DNA of 64,000 bases from Knoellia flava TL1 (GTDB lineage Bacteria > Actinomycetota > Actinomycetes > Actinomycetales > Dermatophilaceae): the NCBI RefSeq assembly GCF_000768675.1, contig NZ_AVPI01000014.1:18577-82576 (forward strand), in the 5' to 3' direction. The position numbers and the translations under genes are program-made. Positions 50,302 through 58,171 of the stretch are shown here, piece after piece (position 1 is the stretch's first letter; each line of letters starts with the position of its first letter). The notes under the pieces are model-generated. The model did not search any database and was not told where the DNA came from. It saw nothing but the letters and a program-made list of their open reading frames with translations.

Positions 50302-50417
50302 GGCCCCGCTCCGAGTTCGCCATCGCTCCGTCCCGCCGGCTACCGGCGCTGCCGTTCGGCATCCGCGCGACGACGGCTGGCCCCCAACACCTCTTCCGCG
50401 AGGCGCTCCTCGGCACC

Positions 50418-50446
50418 CTCGGCCGGTCCCGGTCGGACCGGCCGAG
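50418..50446 (+). promoter_or_regulatory. Hairpin just upstream of the glycoconjugate operon
   Basis: CTCGGCCGGTCC (50418-50429) and GGACCGGCCGAG (50435-50446) pair perfectly around CGGTC, ending 6 nt before the GAGGAG RBS of the acyl-CoA dehydrogenase-like gene. It may terminate the upstream membrane-protein transcript or act in the operon leader. Confidence 0.6.
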
Positions 50447-50462
50447 CGGCTGAGGAGTGGGC

Positions 50463-51563
50463 ATGGCGCACCAGCGCGACGTCGTCCGGACCCGGTCCGG
50501 CTCGCACGTCCCACCCTCCCGGGCCGCCGACCCGGCGGGGTTCCTCTCGTGGTCGGACGCCTCCATGGTCGCTGCGGCGCGGTCGGCGGGGGCCGACGTC
50601 GACGCGGCCCTCCGGCTCGCCCGCGAGCTGAGCCCCGTCGCGTCGGCGCTCGGGCGGTCGTCGTGGACCTGGCTGCGGGCTCTCGCCTCGCTCGGCGCCG
50701 GCGACCTCACGGTGGCGCGAGTCGTCGAGCCGCACCTCGACGCGCTGACGATCCTGTCGCAGGCCGCTGCCCGGGACTCCGAGAACGACAGGAGCTGGCC
50801 GGCCTTCGTCGCGCCGGCCACGAGCACGTGGGGCGTCTATGCCGCGCACGCGCCGGGCCACCACCTCGAGGCCCGGGCCTCGGGCGGCGAGTGGACCCTC
50901 AATGGGAGCAAGCCGTGGTGCTCGCTCGCCGACCACCTGAGCCATGCGGTCATCACCGCCCACGTCGACGACGACCGGAGGCAGGCCTTCGCGGTCGACC
51001 TCGGGCACCCCGGCGTGCGCGTCGGCACCGAGCCCTGGGTGTCCCGCGGGCTCGCCGCGATCAGGAGCACCTCGGTCAGCCTCAGCAACGTGCCGGCCGT
51101 CCCCGTCGGGCCGCCGCAGTGGTACCTCGACCGGCCCGGCTTCGCCTGGGGCGGCATCGGCGTCGCCGGAGTGTGGTTCGGCGCGGCCTGCGCCCTGGGC
51201 ACCTCGGTGCTCGAGGCGGCCCGCCGTCGCGAGCCGGACCAGCTGGCCCTCACCCACCTCGGCCGCATCGACTCCGCTCTCCACGCGACGTTGCTCACCC
51301 TGCGGGACGCCGCGGCGGCCATCGACGACGGACGGGCCACCGGCACTGCCGGTCGACTGCTCGCGTCGCGGGTACGCGCGTCGGCGGACCGCACCGCCGA
51401 GCTCGTCCTGCGCGAGGTCGGCCGCGCTCTCGGTCCCGGCCCGCTCACCGGCGACGAGGAGCACGCACGCCGCGTCGCGGACCTCACGGTCTATGTCCGC
51501 CAGCACCACGGCGACCGCGACCTCGCCGCGCTCGGCGGCCTCCTGCTCGAAGGCCCGGGGTGA
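50463..51563 (+). CDS. Acyl-CoA dehydrogenase-like flavoprotein
   Basis: 366 aa, first gene of a coupled six-gene operon. ASGGEWTLNGSKPWCSLADHLSHAVI is represented by the core GEWTLNGSKPWCS, the FAD-contact beta-region of acyl-CoA dehydrogenases. WGGIGVAGVWFGAACALGTS and the C-terminal bundle (LHATLLTLRDAAAAIDDG, AELVLREVGRALGPGPL) follow. The glutamate base of typical family members is not evident, and the protein is shorter than usual, so the reaction is uncertain. RBS GAGGAG 6 nt before ATG. Its stop overlaps the next GTG (GTGA). Confidence 0.85.
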   Translation: MAHQRDVVRTRSGSHVPPSRAADPAGFLSWSDASMVAAARSAGADVDAALRLARELSPVASALGRSSWTWLRALASLGAGDLTVARVVEPHLDALTILSQAAARDSENDRSWPAFVAPATSTWGVYAAHAPGHHLEARASGGEWTLNGSKPWCSLADHLSHAVITAHVDDDRRQAFAVDLGHPGVRVGTEPWVSRGLAAIRSTSVSLSNVPAVPVGPPQWYLDRPGFAWGGIGVAGVWFGAACALGTSVLEAARRREPDQLALTHLGRIDSALHATLLTLRDAAAAIDDGRATGTAGRLLASRVRASADRTAELVLREVGRALGPGPLTGDEEHARRVADLTVYVRQHHGDRDLAALGGLLLEGPG

Positions 51564-53014
51564 GCGCGGCGGACACGCCGGCCCGTCTCGACCACCCCGA
51601 CGGCGAGGAGCGCTGGCTGCGTGACGACAGGTGGGCCACGGTGGCGCACGCGGACGCCCGAGACGTGCTCACGGCATACGAACGGCTTCTCGTCGTGGCC
51701 GCGCACCCCGACGACGAGTGCCTCGGCGCCGGTCCGCTCGTGGCGGACGCCGCCGACCTGGGGCTCGACGTCGTCCTCCTCGTGCTCACCGACGGCGAGG
51801 GCTCCCACCCGCGGTCGCCGACCGTCGGCCGCAGTGCGATGGCGACGCGCCGGCGGACCGAGGCGCAGCGCTCGCTCGCCGTCCTCGCTCCCGGTGCCCG
51901 ACTGCTCCACGCCGCGCTGCCCGACGGCGGGCTGGCCCCACGCCACGACGACGTCGTGAGGGCCGTCCGCGACCTGCTCGACGACCGGACCCTCGTCCTC
52001 GCACCCTGGACCGCCGACGGCCATCCCGACCACGACGCCGCCGGGCGCGCTGCGGCCGACGCCGTGGCGGTCGCGGTCGCTGAGGCACCACCGGGCGGGC
52101 CGGGTCCGGGGCTGGCGCACTACCTCGTCTGGTTCTGGCACTGGAGCGAGCCCGACGACCTGCCGTGGGAGGCCGTACTCGTCGTCGACGGCTCCCTCGC
52201 GGGCGTCCAGCGCGCGAGCCGTGCCGTCGAGGCGCACCACACCCAGGTGGCCGCCCTCTCGCCGCGCCCCGGGGACGAGCGGCTCCTCACCGACGAGGTG
52301 CTCGCACCGTCGCGTCGTGGCTTCACCACGCTGCTGCTCGCCGGGGGCACGCCCCGGCCGTCCGGCAGGACCCGCGCCGACGAGCGCGAGGCGGCCTTCG
52401 ACGCGATGTTCGACGGTGGCGACGACCCGTGGTCGAGCGACAGCTGGTACGAGCGGCGCAAGCGCGACCTCACCCTCGCCGTGCTCCGGCGCGAGCGCTA
52501 CGACCGGGTCGTCGACGTGGGCTGCTCGACGGGTGCCCTCACCCGCGGGCTCGCCGCCCGGTCCGACCGCGTCGTGGGCATCGACGCGAGCAGCCGTGCC
52601 CTCGACGTCGCGCGACGCGACACCCCGGAGGGTGTGCGGTGGGTGCACGGCCGCGCGCCCGAGGTGCTCGAGCGGATCGGCGACGAGAACGACGCCGTCG
52701 ACCTCGTCGTGCTCTCGGAGGTCCTCTACTTCCTCACGCCGTTCGAGGTGTGGCTGACCCTGGCCGCAACGCTGCTCAGGCTCGCTCCCGGCGGCGAGGT
52801 CGTGCTCGTCGACTGGCGGCACCCGACCGAGGACATCCCCCTCGACGGCCCCGCGGTCCACGCGCAGGTGCGGGCGGCCCTGGCCCGGTGGGCGTGCGTC
52901 GAGCACGCGGAGCGGGACGTGCTCATCGCCTCCTACGTGGTCGGCGAGCCCGGTGGTTCCGACGTCGACGACCTTCGGCCGGCGGCGGCCGGGTCGGGTG
53001 CGGTGACGCGATGA
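51560..53014 (+). CDS. Bifunctional PIG-L deacetylase / SAM-dependent methyltransferase
   Basis: 484 aa fusion. Residues ~40-265 are a PIG-L/LmbE N-acetylglucosaminyl deacetylase domain: LLVVAAHPDDECLGAG (zinc motif HPDDE 49-53), LTDGEGSHP and ADGHPDHDAAG (155-160, second zinc ligand). Residues ~295-470 are a class I methyltransferase: VVDVGCSTGALTRGL (317-331), VVGIDASSRALDVA and LVVLSEVLYFLTP. It is likely to deacetylate and methylate a sugar or aminosugar intermediate made by the neighbouring glycosyltransferases. Relatives of the deacetylase half include MshB of mycothiol synthesis. GTGA and ATGA overlaps on both sides. Confidence 0.92.
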   Translation: MSAADTPARLDHPDGEERWLRDDRWATVAHADARDVLTAYERLLVVAAHPDDECLGAGPLVADAADLGLDVVLLVLTDGEGSHPRSPTVGRSAMATRRRTEAQRSLAVLAPGARLLHAALPDGGLAPRHDDVVRAVRDLLDDRTLVLAPWTADGHPDHDAAGRAAADAVAVAVAEAPPGGPGPGLAHYLVWFWHWSEPDDLPWEAVLVVDGSLAGVQRASRAVEAHHTQVAALSPRPGDERLLTDEVLAPSRRGFTTLLLAGGTPRPSGRTRADEREAAFDAMFDGGDDPWSSDSWYERRKRDLTLAVLRRERYDRVVDVGCSTGALTRGLAARSDRVVGIDASSRALDVARRDTPEGVRWVHGRAPEVLERIGDENDAVDLVVLSEVLYFLTPFEVWLTLAATLLRLAPGGEVVLVDWRHPTEDIPLDGPAVHAQVRAALARWACVEHAERDVLIASYVVGEPGGSDVDDLRPAAAGSGAVTR

Positions 53015-53709
53015 TCCGCGCCGTCCACGTCGTCGTCCCCGCCCGTGACGAGGCCGAGCTGCTCCCGCGCTGCCTCGAGAGCGTCGAGCGTGCGCGGTGC
53101 CTGCTGCGCACCTGCCGTCCCGACCTCTTCATCGACGTCACCGTCGTGCTCGACGGCTGCCTCGACGACACCCCGCTCGTCGTCGAGGCGGCCCGCGTGG
53201 GCAGCCTCGAGGTGGACCTCGGCGTCGTCGGCGCAACCCGGGACGCGGGTGTCCGCCGGGCCGTCGAGGTCGCCGCCGAGGAGGGCGTCACGCCCGACGA
53301 GCTGTGGGTCGCGTGCACGGACGCCGACTCGGCGGTCCCGGCCCACTGGCTCGTGAGCCAGGTCGGCCTCGCCGACAGCGTCGACCTCGTGGTCGGGACG
53401 GTCGAGCCCGTGGGCTGCGCCGACCCCGGGCTCCTCGCCCACTGGCGCGAACGACACGAGCTCGTCGAGGGGCACACCCACGTGCACGGCGCCAACCTCG
53501 GCTTCCGGGCCAGCACCTTCCTCGACGTGGGCGGCTTCGCCCCGCTCCCGCTCCACGAGGACGTCGACCTCGTGCGCCGACTCCGCGCACACACCGACCG
53601 CTGGGTCGCCACCGACTCGGCGCGGGTCGCGACGTCGGCCCGTTCCCACGGCCGCAGCCCACACGGGTTCGCCGGCTACCTCTCCGACCTTGCCGAGGAG
53701 GTGAGCTGA
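53011..53709 (+). CDS. Family 2 glycosyltransferase (GT-A)
   Basis: 232 aa. VHVVVPARDEAELLPRCLES opens the nucleotide-binding domain, VVLDGCLDDTP and LWVACTDADSAVP carry the DxD metal site, and GANLGFRASTFLDVGGFAPL with HEDVDLVRRLRAH gives the acceptor-side ED motif. Soluble, without membrane helices. Overlaps the upstream gene by ATGA and precedes the GT4 gene by 2 nt. Sugar specificity cannot be predicted. Confidence 0.9.
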   Translation: MIRAVHVVVPARDEAELLPRCLESVERARCLLRTCRPDLFIDVTVVLDGCLDDTPLVVEAARVGSLEVDLGVVGATRDAGVRRAVEVAAEEGVTPDELWVACTDADSAVPAHWLVSQVGLADSVDLVVGTVEPVGCADPGLLAHWRERHELVEGHTHVHGANLGFRASTFLDVGGFAPLPLHEDVDLVRRLRAHTDRWVATDSARVATSARSHGRSPHGFAGYLSDLAEEVS

Positions 53710-53711
53710 CG

Positions 53712-54803
53712 ATGAGGATCGCCATGCTCGCGACGTCCCGACACCCCATCGCCGAGCCGTATGCCGGCGGGCAGGAGTCCCACACCGCGCTCATCGCCCG
53801 CGAACTGCGCCGCCAGGGCCACTTCGTGCGCCTCTACGGCGTCGAGGGAACCGATGAGAAGCTCGTCGACGAGGTCGTCCCGTATGCCGGCCGCCCGCCG
53901 CTGAGCCACCTCGGCGACCGCGACCCGGAGCGTCCCGAGCTGGGCTTCCTGGCCGACCTCGCCGCCTTCACCGGCGCCATGGTCGACGTCCTCGCCCGGG
54001 ACGACGTCGACATCGTCCACAACCAGAGCCTGCACTTCCTGCCGCTCGCGCTCACGCCGGCGATGCGCGCGCCGGTCGTCACGACCCTGCACACCCCGCC
54101 CTTCCCGTGGATGGAGCTGGGGATCGCGCTCGCGGACCCGTCGGCCTTCTACGTGTGCGTCAGCGAGGCCAACGCCCGCGGGTGGACGACCCTCCCGACT
54201 CCGCCGCGGGTCATCCTCAACGGAGTCGAGGACGACGGGCTCGGGGAGGGCGCAGGCGGTGACGACCTCGTGTGGATGGGGCGGCTCACCCCGGAGAAGG
54301 GCACCGACCTGGCCATCCGCGCCGCACGCAGAGCCGGACGGCGACTCCGCATCGTCGGGCCCGTGAGCAACCCCGGCTGGTTCGAGGAGGTCGTCGCGCC
54401 GGAGCTCGGCGACGACGTCGTCCACGTCGGCCACCTGGCGCACACCGACCTCATGGGTGTCGTCCGCGAGTGCGCCGCGGCCCTCGTCACCCCACGGTGG
54501 GACGAGCCGTTCGGCCTCGTCGCGGCCGAGGCCGCGGCGTCGGGGACCCCGGTGGTCGCCCTCGACCGTGGAGGTCTGCGCGAGTTCCTGACCGCGCAAA
54601 TGGGCGTCCTCGTCGACCCGGAGGGCGACGACGACGTCGTGGCCGGCCGCATGGCCGAGGCCGTCGACCGGGCGGTCGGCCTGTCCCGCCGGGAGGTCCG
54701 GGCACAGGCGCTCGCCGACCTCGGCAGCGAGCAGATGACGGCCCGCTACGTCGAGCTCTACGAGGACCTCGTCCACGAGCGGAGTGCGGGCCGGGATCGA
54801 TGA
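53712..54803 (+). CDS. Family 4 glycosyltransferase (GT-B)
   Basis: 363 aa. MLATSRHPIAEPYAGGQESH and TALIARELRRQGHFVRLYG form the N-terminal Rossmann half, VCVSEANARGW the hinge, LVWMGRLTPEKGTDLAIRAA the donor-binding strand and EPFGLVAAEAAASGTPVVAL the E-x7-E donor site of GT4. Related to MshA-like and PimB-like enzymes in fold. Member of the coupled operon; ATGA overlap with the next gene. Confidence 0.92.
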   Translation: MRIAMLATSRHPIAEPYAGGQESHTALIARELRRQGHFVRLYGVEGTDEKLVDEVVPYAGRPPLSHLGDRDPERPELGFLADLAAFTGAMVDVLARDDVDIVHNQSLHFLPLALTPAMRAPVVTTLHTPPFPWMELGIALADPSAFYVCVSEANARGWTTLPTPPRVILNGVEDDGLGEGAGGDDLVWMGRLTPEKGTDLAIRAARRAGRRLRIVGPVSNPGWFEEVVAPELGDDVVHVGHLAHTDLMGVVRECAAALVTPRWDEPFGLVAAEAAASGTPVVALDRGGLREFLTAQMGVLVDPEGDDDVVAGRMAEAVDRAVGLSRREVRAQALADLGSEQMTARYVELYEDLVHERSAGRDR

Positions 54804-55843
54804 GGGTCGGCTGGTACGTCCATCACCACGGGGCCGGGCACCGGACCCGGGCCTTGGTCGTCGGTCGTGAGCTGGTCGCCAGGGGTGCGAGCGTGACGCT
54901 CCTCGGCAGCGACCTCGACCACGCGGCAGCCCATCGCGCCTCGATGTCGGCCGTGCGCCTCGCGATGGATGCGCCCCTCGACGAGTCGGCGACGCACTCC
55001 GAGCTCGACGTGGTCATGCACGGGTCGATGCACTGGGCGCCCCTGTGGCACAGCGGCTTTCGCGAACGCATGACGACGCTCGCCCGGTGGGTCCAGGTCG
55101 AGGAGCCCGACGTCGTCGTCGTCGACGTGTCGTGCGAGGTCGCGGTGCTCCTGCGGCTCCTGGGCGTGCCCGTCGTCGTCGTCGCGCAACCGGGTGAGCG
55201 GACCGACACGGCCCACACGACGGCATACGCCGCGGCGACAGCCGTGCTGGCCCCCTGGCCCGATTGGGCGACGGGCGACCTGTGGCGCACGACCGGCGCG
55301 ACGAGCGGCTCCGACGGCTCCGACCACCGGGTCGTCGCCGTCGGGGGCATCTCGCGCGAGACCGGCGACGGCCCGCGTCGCAGGGACGAGCAGCCGGCCG
55401 GTCGGCGCCGTGGGCTCGTGCTGTCCGGGTCGGACGGGTTCGACGACCCGACCCTCGTCGACGCGGTGACCGGGACCGTGACCGACGTCGACTGGACCGT
55501 CGTCGGCGGGGCCGCCTGGGTGCCGGACGTGCGCGAGCGGCTCGCCACCTCCGACGTCGTCGTGACGCACGCCGGTCAGAACGCGATCGCCGACGTGGCC
55601 GCCTGGCGGTTGCCGGCGGTCGTCGTGCCGCAGCGTCGGCCCTTCGACGAGCAGGTGCACATGGGCGCGGTCCTCGCCGGCGCGGGGATGGCCACCGTGG
55701 TCCGCGAGAACGAGACCGAGGTCTGCTGGGCCGACCGCGTGGGCGCCGCCCTCGAGCATGGCGGCGAGGGCTGGGAGCGCTGGGGCTCGCACGGCGCGGT
55801 CGCGCGGGCGGCCTCGCTCGTCGAGGTGGTCGCCGGTGGGTGA
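54800..55843 (+). CDS. MurG/GT28-like glycosyltransferase (GT-B)
   Basis: 347 aa. GWYVHHHGAGHRTRALVVGRE is a Gly/His-rich first loop as in MurG and UGT-type enzymes (core HHHGAGHRTRA), and SDVVVTHAGQNAIADVAAWR with LPAVVVPQRRPFDEQ is the donor-binding signature. The N-terminal half contains VVVVDVSCEVAVLLRLLGVP. Coupled both ways (ATGA upstream, 8-nt overlap downstream). Confidence 0.9.
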   Translation: MRVGWYVHHHGAGHRTRALVVGRELVARGASVTLLGSDLDHAAAHRASMSAVRLAMDAPLDESATHSELDVVMHGSMHWAPLWHSGFRERMTTLARWVQVEEPDVVVVDVSCEVAVLLRLLGVPVVVVAQPGERTDTAHTTAYAAATAVLAPWPDWATGDLWRTTGATSGSDGSDHRVVAVGGISRETGDGPRRRDEQPAGRRRGLVLSGSDGFDDPTLVDAVTGTVTDVDWTVVGGAAWVPDVRERLATSDVVVTHAGQNAIADVAAWRLPAVVVPQRRPFDEQVHMGAVLAGAGMATVVRENETEVCWADRVGAALEHGGEGWERWGSHGAVARAASLVEVVAGG

Positions 55844-56666
55844 GCGCACGACGGTCGTCACGGTCGTCCACGGCCGCCACGACCACCTGCGTGAGCAGGT
55901 CCGCGTGCTGCGGAGGGTCGCCCCGGCCGTCCACCACGTCGTCGTCGCCATCGACGACGCCGAGGTGCCGGTCATCCTCGAGCAGGTGGCGCGCACCACG
56001 GTGCTCGAGATCGCGACGGACCCGTTGGGCCTGCCGGTCGCGGCAGCTCGCAACGCGGGGGTGGAGCGCGCTCTCTCCGACGGGGCGGCGCGGGTCGTCC
56101 TCCTCGACGTCGACTGCGTGCCCGGCCGCCACCTCGTCACGCGCTACGTCGACGCCTTCATGCGGGCCGGCGACGCCCTGCTGTGCGGCCCGGTGACCTA
56201 CCTGCGCGCGGACCAGGGGGTGCCGGACGACCCGGACGACCTCACGAGCATGCGCGCGCCGCACCCGGCTCGGCCCGACCCGCCCGAAGGGAAGCTGCTC
56301 AGGCACGGCGACCCCGACCTCTTCTGGTCGCTGAGCTGCGCGCTGTCGGCTCCGACGTGGCGGAGGATCGGCGGGTTCCACGAGGGCTACGTCGGCTATG
56401 GGGCCGAGGACACGGACTTCGGACGACTGGCCCGCTCGCGCGGTGTCGACCTCGTCTGGGTGGGCGGCGCCGACGCCTTCCACCAGTTCCACCCCGTGTC
56501 GACGCCGCCGGTCGAGCACGTCGTCGACATCGTCCGCAACGCCACCCTCTTCCACCGCCGCTGGGGCGCGTGGCCGATGCAGGGCTGGCTCGAGGACCTC
56601 GCCCGGATGGGCCTCGTGACGTGGGAGCCCGACCGGCTCCTCCTGCGCGGCCCGTCGCCGGCCTGA
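55836..56666 (+). CDS. Family 2-type glycosyltransferase with galactosyltransferase-like C-terminus
   Basis: 276 aa. TVVTVVHGRHDHLREQVRVL opens the GT-A fold, ARNAGVERAL and VVLLDVDCVPGRHL carry the DxD-like motif, and GGFHEGYVGYGAEDTDFGRL is the Glyco_transf_7C-type ED motif of galactosyl- and chondroitin-type enzymes. GTG start inside the previous gene. Last gene of the operon; no transporter or polymerase is seen, so the product may be a small glycoside or glycolipid headgroup. Confidence 0.88.
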   Translation: MGERTTVVTVVHGRHDHLREQVRVLRRVAPAVHHVVVAIDDAEVPVILEQVARTTVLEIATDPLGLPVAAARNAGVERALSDGAARVVLLDVDCVPGRHLVTRYVDAFMRAGDALLCGPVTYLRADQGVPDDPDDLTSMRAPHPARPDPPEGKLLRHGDPDLFWSLSCALSAPTWRRIGGFHEGYVGYGAEDTDFGRLARSRGVDLVWVGGADAFHQFHPVSTPPVEHVVDIVRNATLFHRRWGAWPMQGWLEDLARMGLVTWEPDRLLLRGPSPA

Positions 56667-56703
56667 GCCGTTTCGGGGGGCCGTCGCCGGGTAGGGGCAC
56701 GGC

Positions 56704-57354
56704 ATGACGCCGGACTCACCACAGCTCGTCAGGGTCGCGGTGGTCGACCACGAGGTCGTCCGCCTCGGCGTGGAGGCGATGCTGCGGCCCCACGCCGACC
56801 GCGTGCGCACGGTGCGGCTCGCGCGCGGCAGACCGCCCAACCGCCACGTCGACGTCGTCCTCGTGGACCCGGTGCTGGAGCCGCCCGCAGCAGGCCCGGA
56901 CCTCGAGGCACTGTGCGCGAGCCCTCGCGTCGGCAGCGTCGTGGCCTACACGTGGTCACCCGATGACGCCAAGGTCGCCGACGCTCGCAGGCGCGGTGTG
57001 CCCACCCTCCCCAAGTCCCTCGACGGGGAACAGTTGGCGGAGGCGCTGTGCCGGGTCCGCGACGGGGGCGTCGTCGACGACGTCGCCGGTGGCGACCACC
57101 GCCGCGACGACTGGCCCGGCAGGTCGGTCGGGCTCACCCCACGCGAGTCCGAGGTCATCACACTCGTGACGAACGGGCTGAGCAACGGCGAGATCGCCGC
57201 GCGGACCTTCCTCAGCATCAACTCGGTGAAGTCCTACATCCGCTCCGCCTACCGTGCGATGGGTGTCTCGACGCGCAGCCAGGCCGTGCTGTGGGGCATC
57301 GACAACGGCATGGCGCCGACCCGGATGCGCATCGTCCTGCCACCGGCGAGCTGA
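56704..57354 (+). CDS. LuxR/NarL-type response regulator, atypical receiver (copy 1)
   Basis: 216 aa. Receiver domain: RVAVVDHEVVRLG with only one acidic residue in the pocket (V14-D15 where DD is usual), Asp55 in VVLVDPVL as possible phospho-acceptor, and Lys104 in LPKSLDG. The LuxR HTH is GLTPRESEVITLVTNGLSNG followed by EIAARTFLSINSVKSYIRSA. No histidine kinase is near. Close paralogue of the next gene; both end SQAVLWGIDNGMAPTRM or a variant. Confidence 0.9.
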   Translation: MTPDSPQLVRVAVVDHEVVRLGVEAMLRPHADRVRTVRLARGRPPNRHVDVVLVDPVLEPPAAGPDLEALCASPRVGSVVAYTWSPDDAKVADARRRGVPTLPKSLDGEQLAEALCRVRDGGVVDDVAGGDHRRDDWPGRSVGLTPRESEVITLVTNGLSNGEIAARTFLSINSVKSYIRSAYRAMGVSTRSQAVLWGIDNGMAPTRMRIVLPPAS

Positions 57355-57415
57355 GCGCCGGGACGGTCCGCAGACTCCCACCCGGGCGGTCGGTGGCGCC
57401 GGGTAGCGTGCACCC

Positions 57416-58132
57416 ATGACCCCCTCCACGCGACGGCCCGTCACGGTCGCAGTGGTCAACGACCACGAGCTCATCGTGCGTGGCGTCGCGGCCCTGCTCG
57501 AGCCCTTTGCCGACCGTGTCCGGGTCGTCGAGCTCGACACCGAGACCACCCCGAAGCAGCCCGTCGACGTCGTCCTCTACGACACCTTCGCCCGCGCCGA
57601 CCTCTCCCAGGACGACCTCGACGACCTCGCCGGCAGCGGTCTCATCGGGCGCCTCGTCCTCTACACGTGGACCCTCACCGAGGACCTCGTCGCGGCCGCG
57701 CGAGCCAGGGGGGTGCACGCCGCCCTGCCCAAGTCGCTCGACGGGGCCAGCCTCGCCGACGCGCTCGTGCGCGTGCGCGACGGCCATCTCGACCTCGTCA
57801 CGGTGTCCGAGGAGCCGGTCATCCCGTCGGGATCGTGGCCCGGGCGCGACGAGGGGCTGACCCCGCGAGAGGCCGAGATCGTCGCGCTCGTCACGAGCGG
57901 CCTGAGCAACAACGAGATCGCCGACCGCACCTACCTCAGCATCAACTCGGTGAAGTCCTACATCCGCTCGGCCTACCGCACGATGGGCGTGACGAGCCGG
58001 AGCCAGGCGGTGCTGTGGGGCATCGACCACGGCATGGCGCCGACCCGCATGCGGATCACCCTGGCTCCCGACGGTGCCACCGAGTCCGACGACGACCTGC
58101 CCGACCCGGCAGCCGCCACCTCGTCCCGCTGA
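57416..58132 (+). CDS. LuxR/NarL-type response regulator, atypical receiver (copy 2)
   Basis: 238 aa. Receiver: VAVVNDHELIVRG (N15-D16 instead of DD), Asp56 in VVLYDTFA and Lys106 in LPKSLDG. HTH: GLTPREAEIVALVTSGLSNN then EIADRTYLSINSVKSYIRSA, nearly identical to copy 1. The two probably arose by tandem duplication and could heterodimerise or compete for the same DNA. They follow the glycosyltransferase operon in the same direction, separated from it by only 37 nt. Confidence 0.9.
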   Translation: MTPSTRRPVTVAVVNDHELIVRGVAALLEPFADRVRVVELDTETTPKQPVDVVLYDTFARADLSQDDLDDLAGSGLIGRLVLYTWTLTEDLVAAARARGVHAALPKSLDGASLADALVRVRDGHLDLVTVSEEPVIPSGSWPGRDEGLTPREAEIVALVTSGLSNNEIADRTYLSINSVKSYIRSAYRTMGVTSRSQAVLWGIDHGMAPTRMRITLAPDGATESDDDLPDPAAATSSR

Positions 58133-58171
58133 GCCCGGAGGAGGTGGCGGCCAGCCGACCGCGCCGAGGGC

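Noticed and set aside
50463..56666. Mycothiol biosynthesis operon
   Set aside because: PIG-L and GT4 folds occur in mycothiol synthesis, but the fusion, other transferases and flavoenzyme do not match MshA-D, and no MshC/MshD is present.
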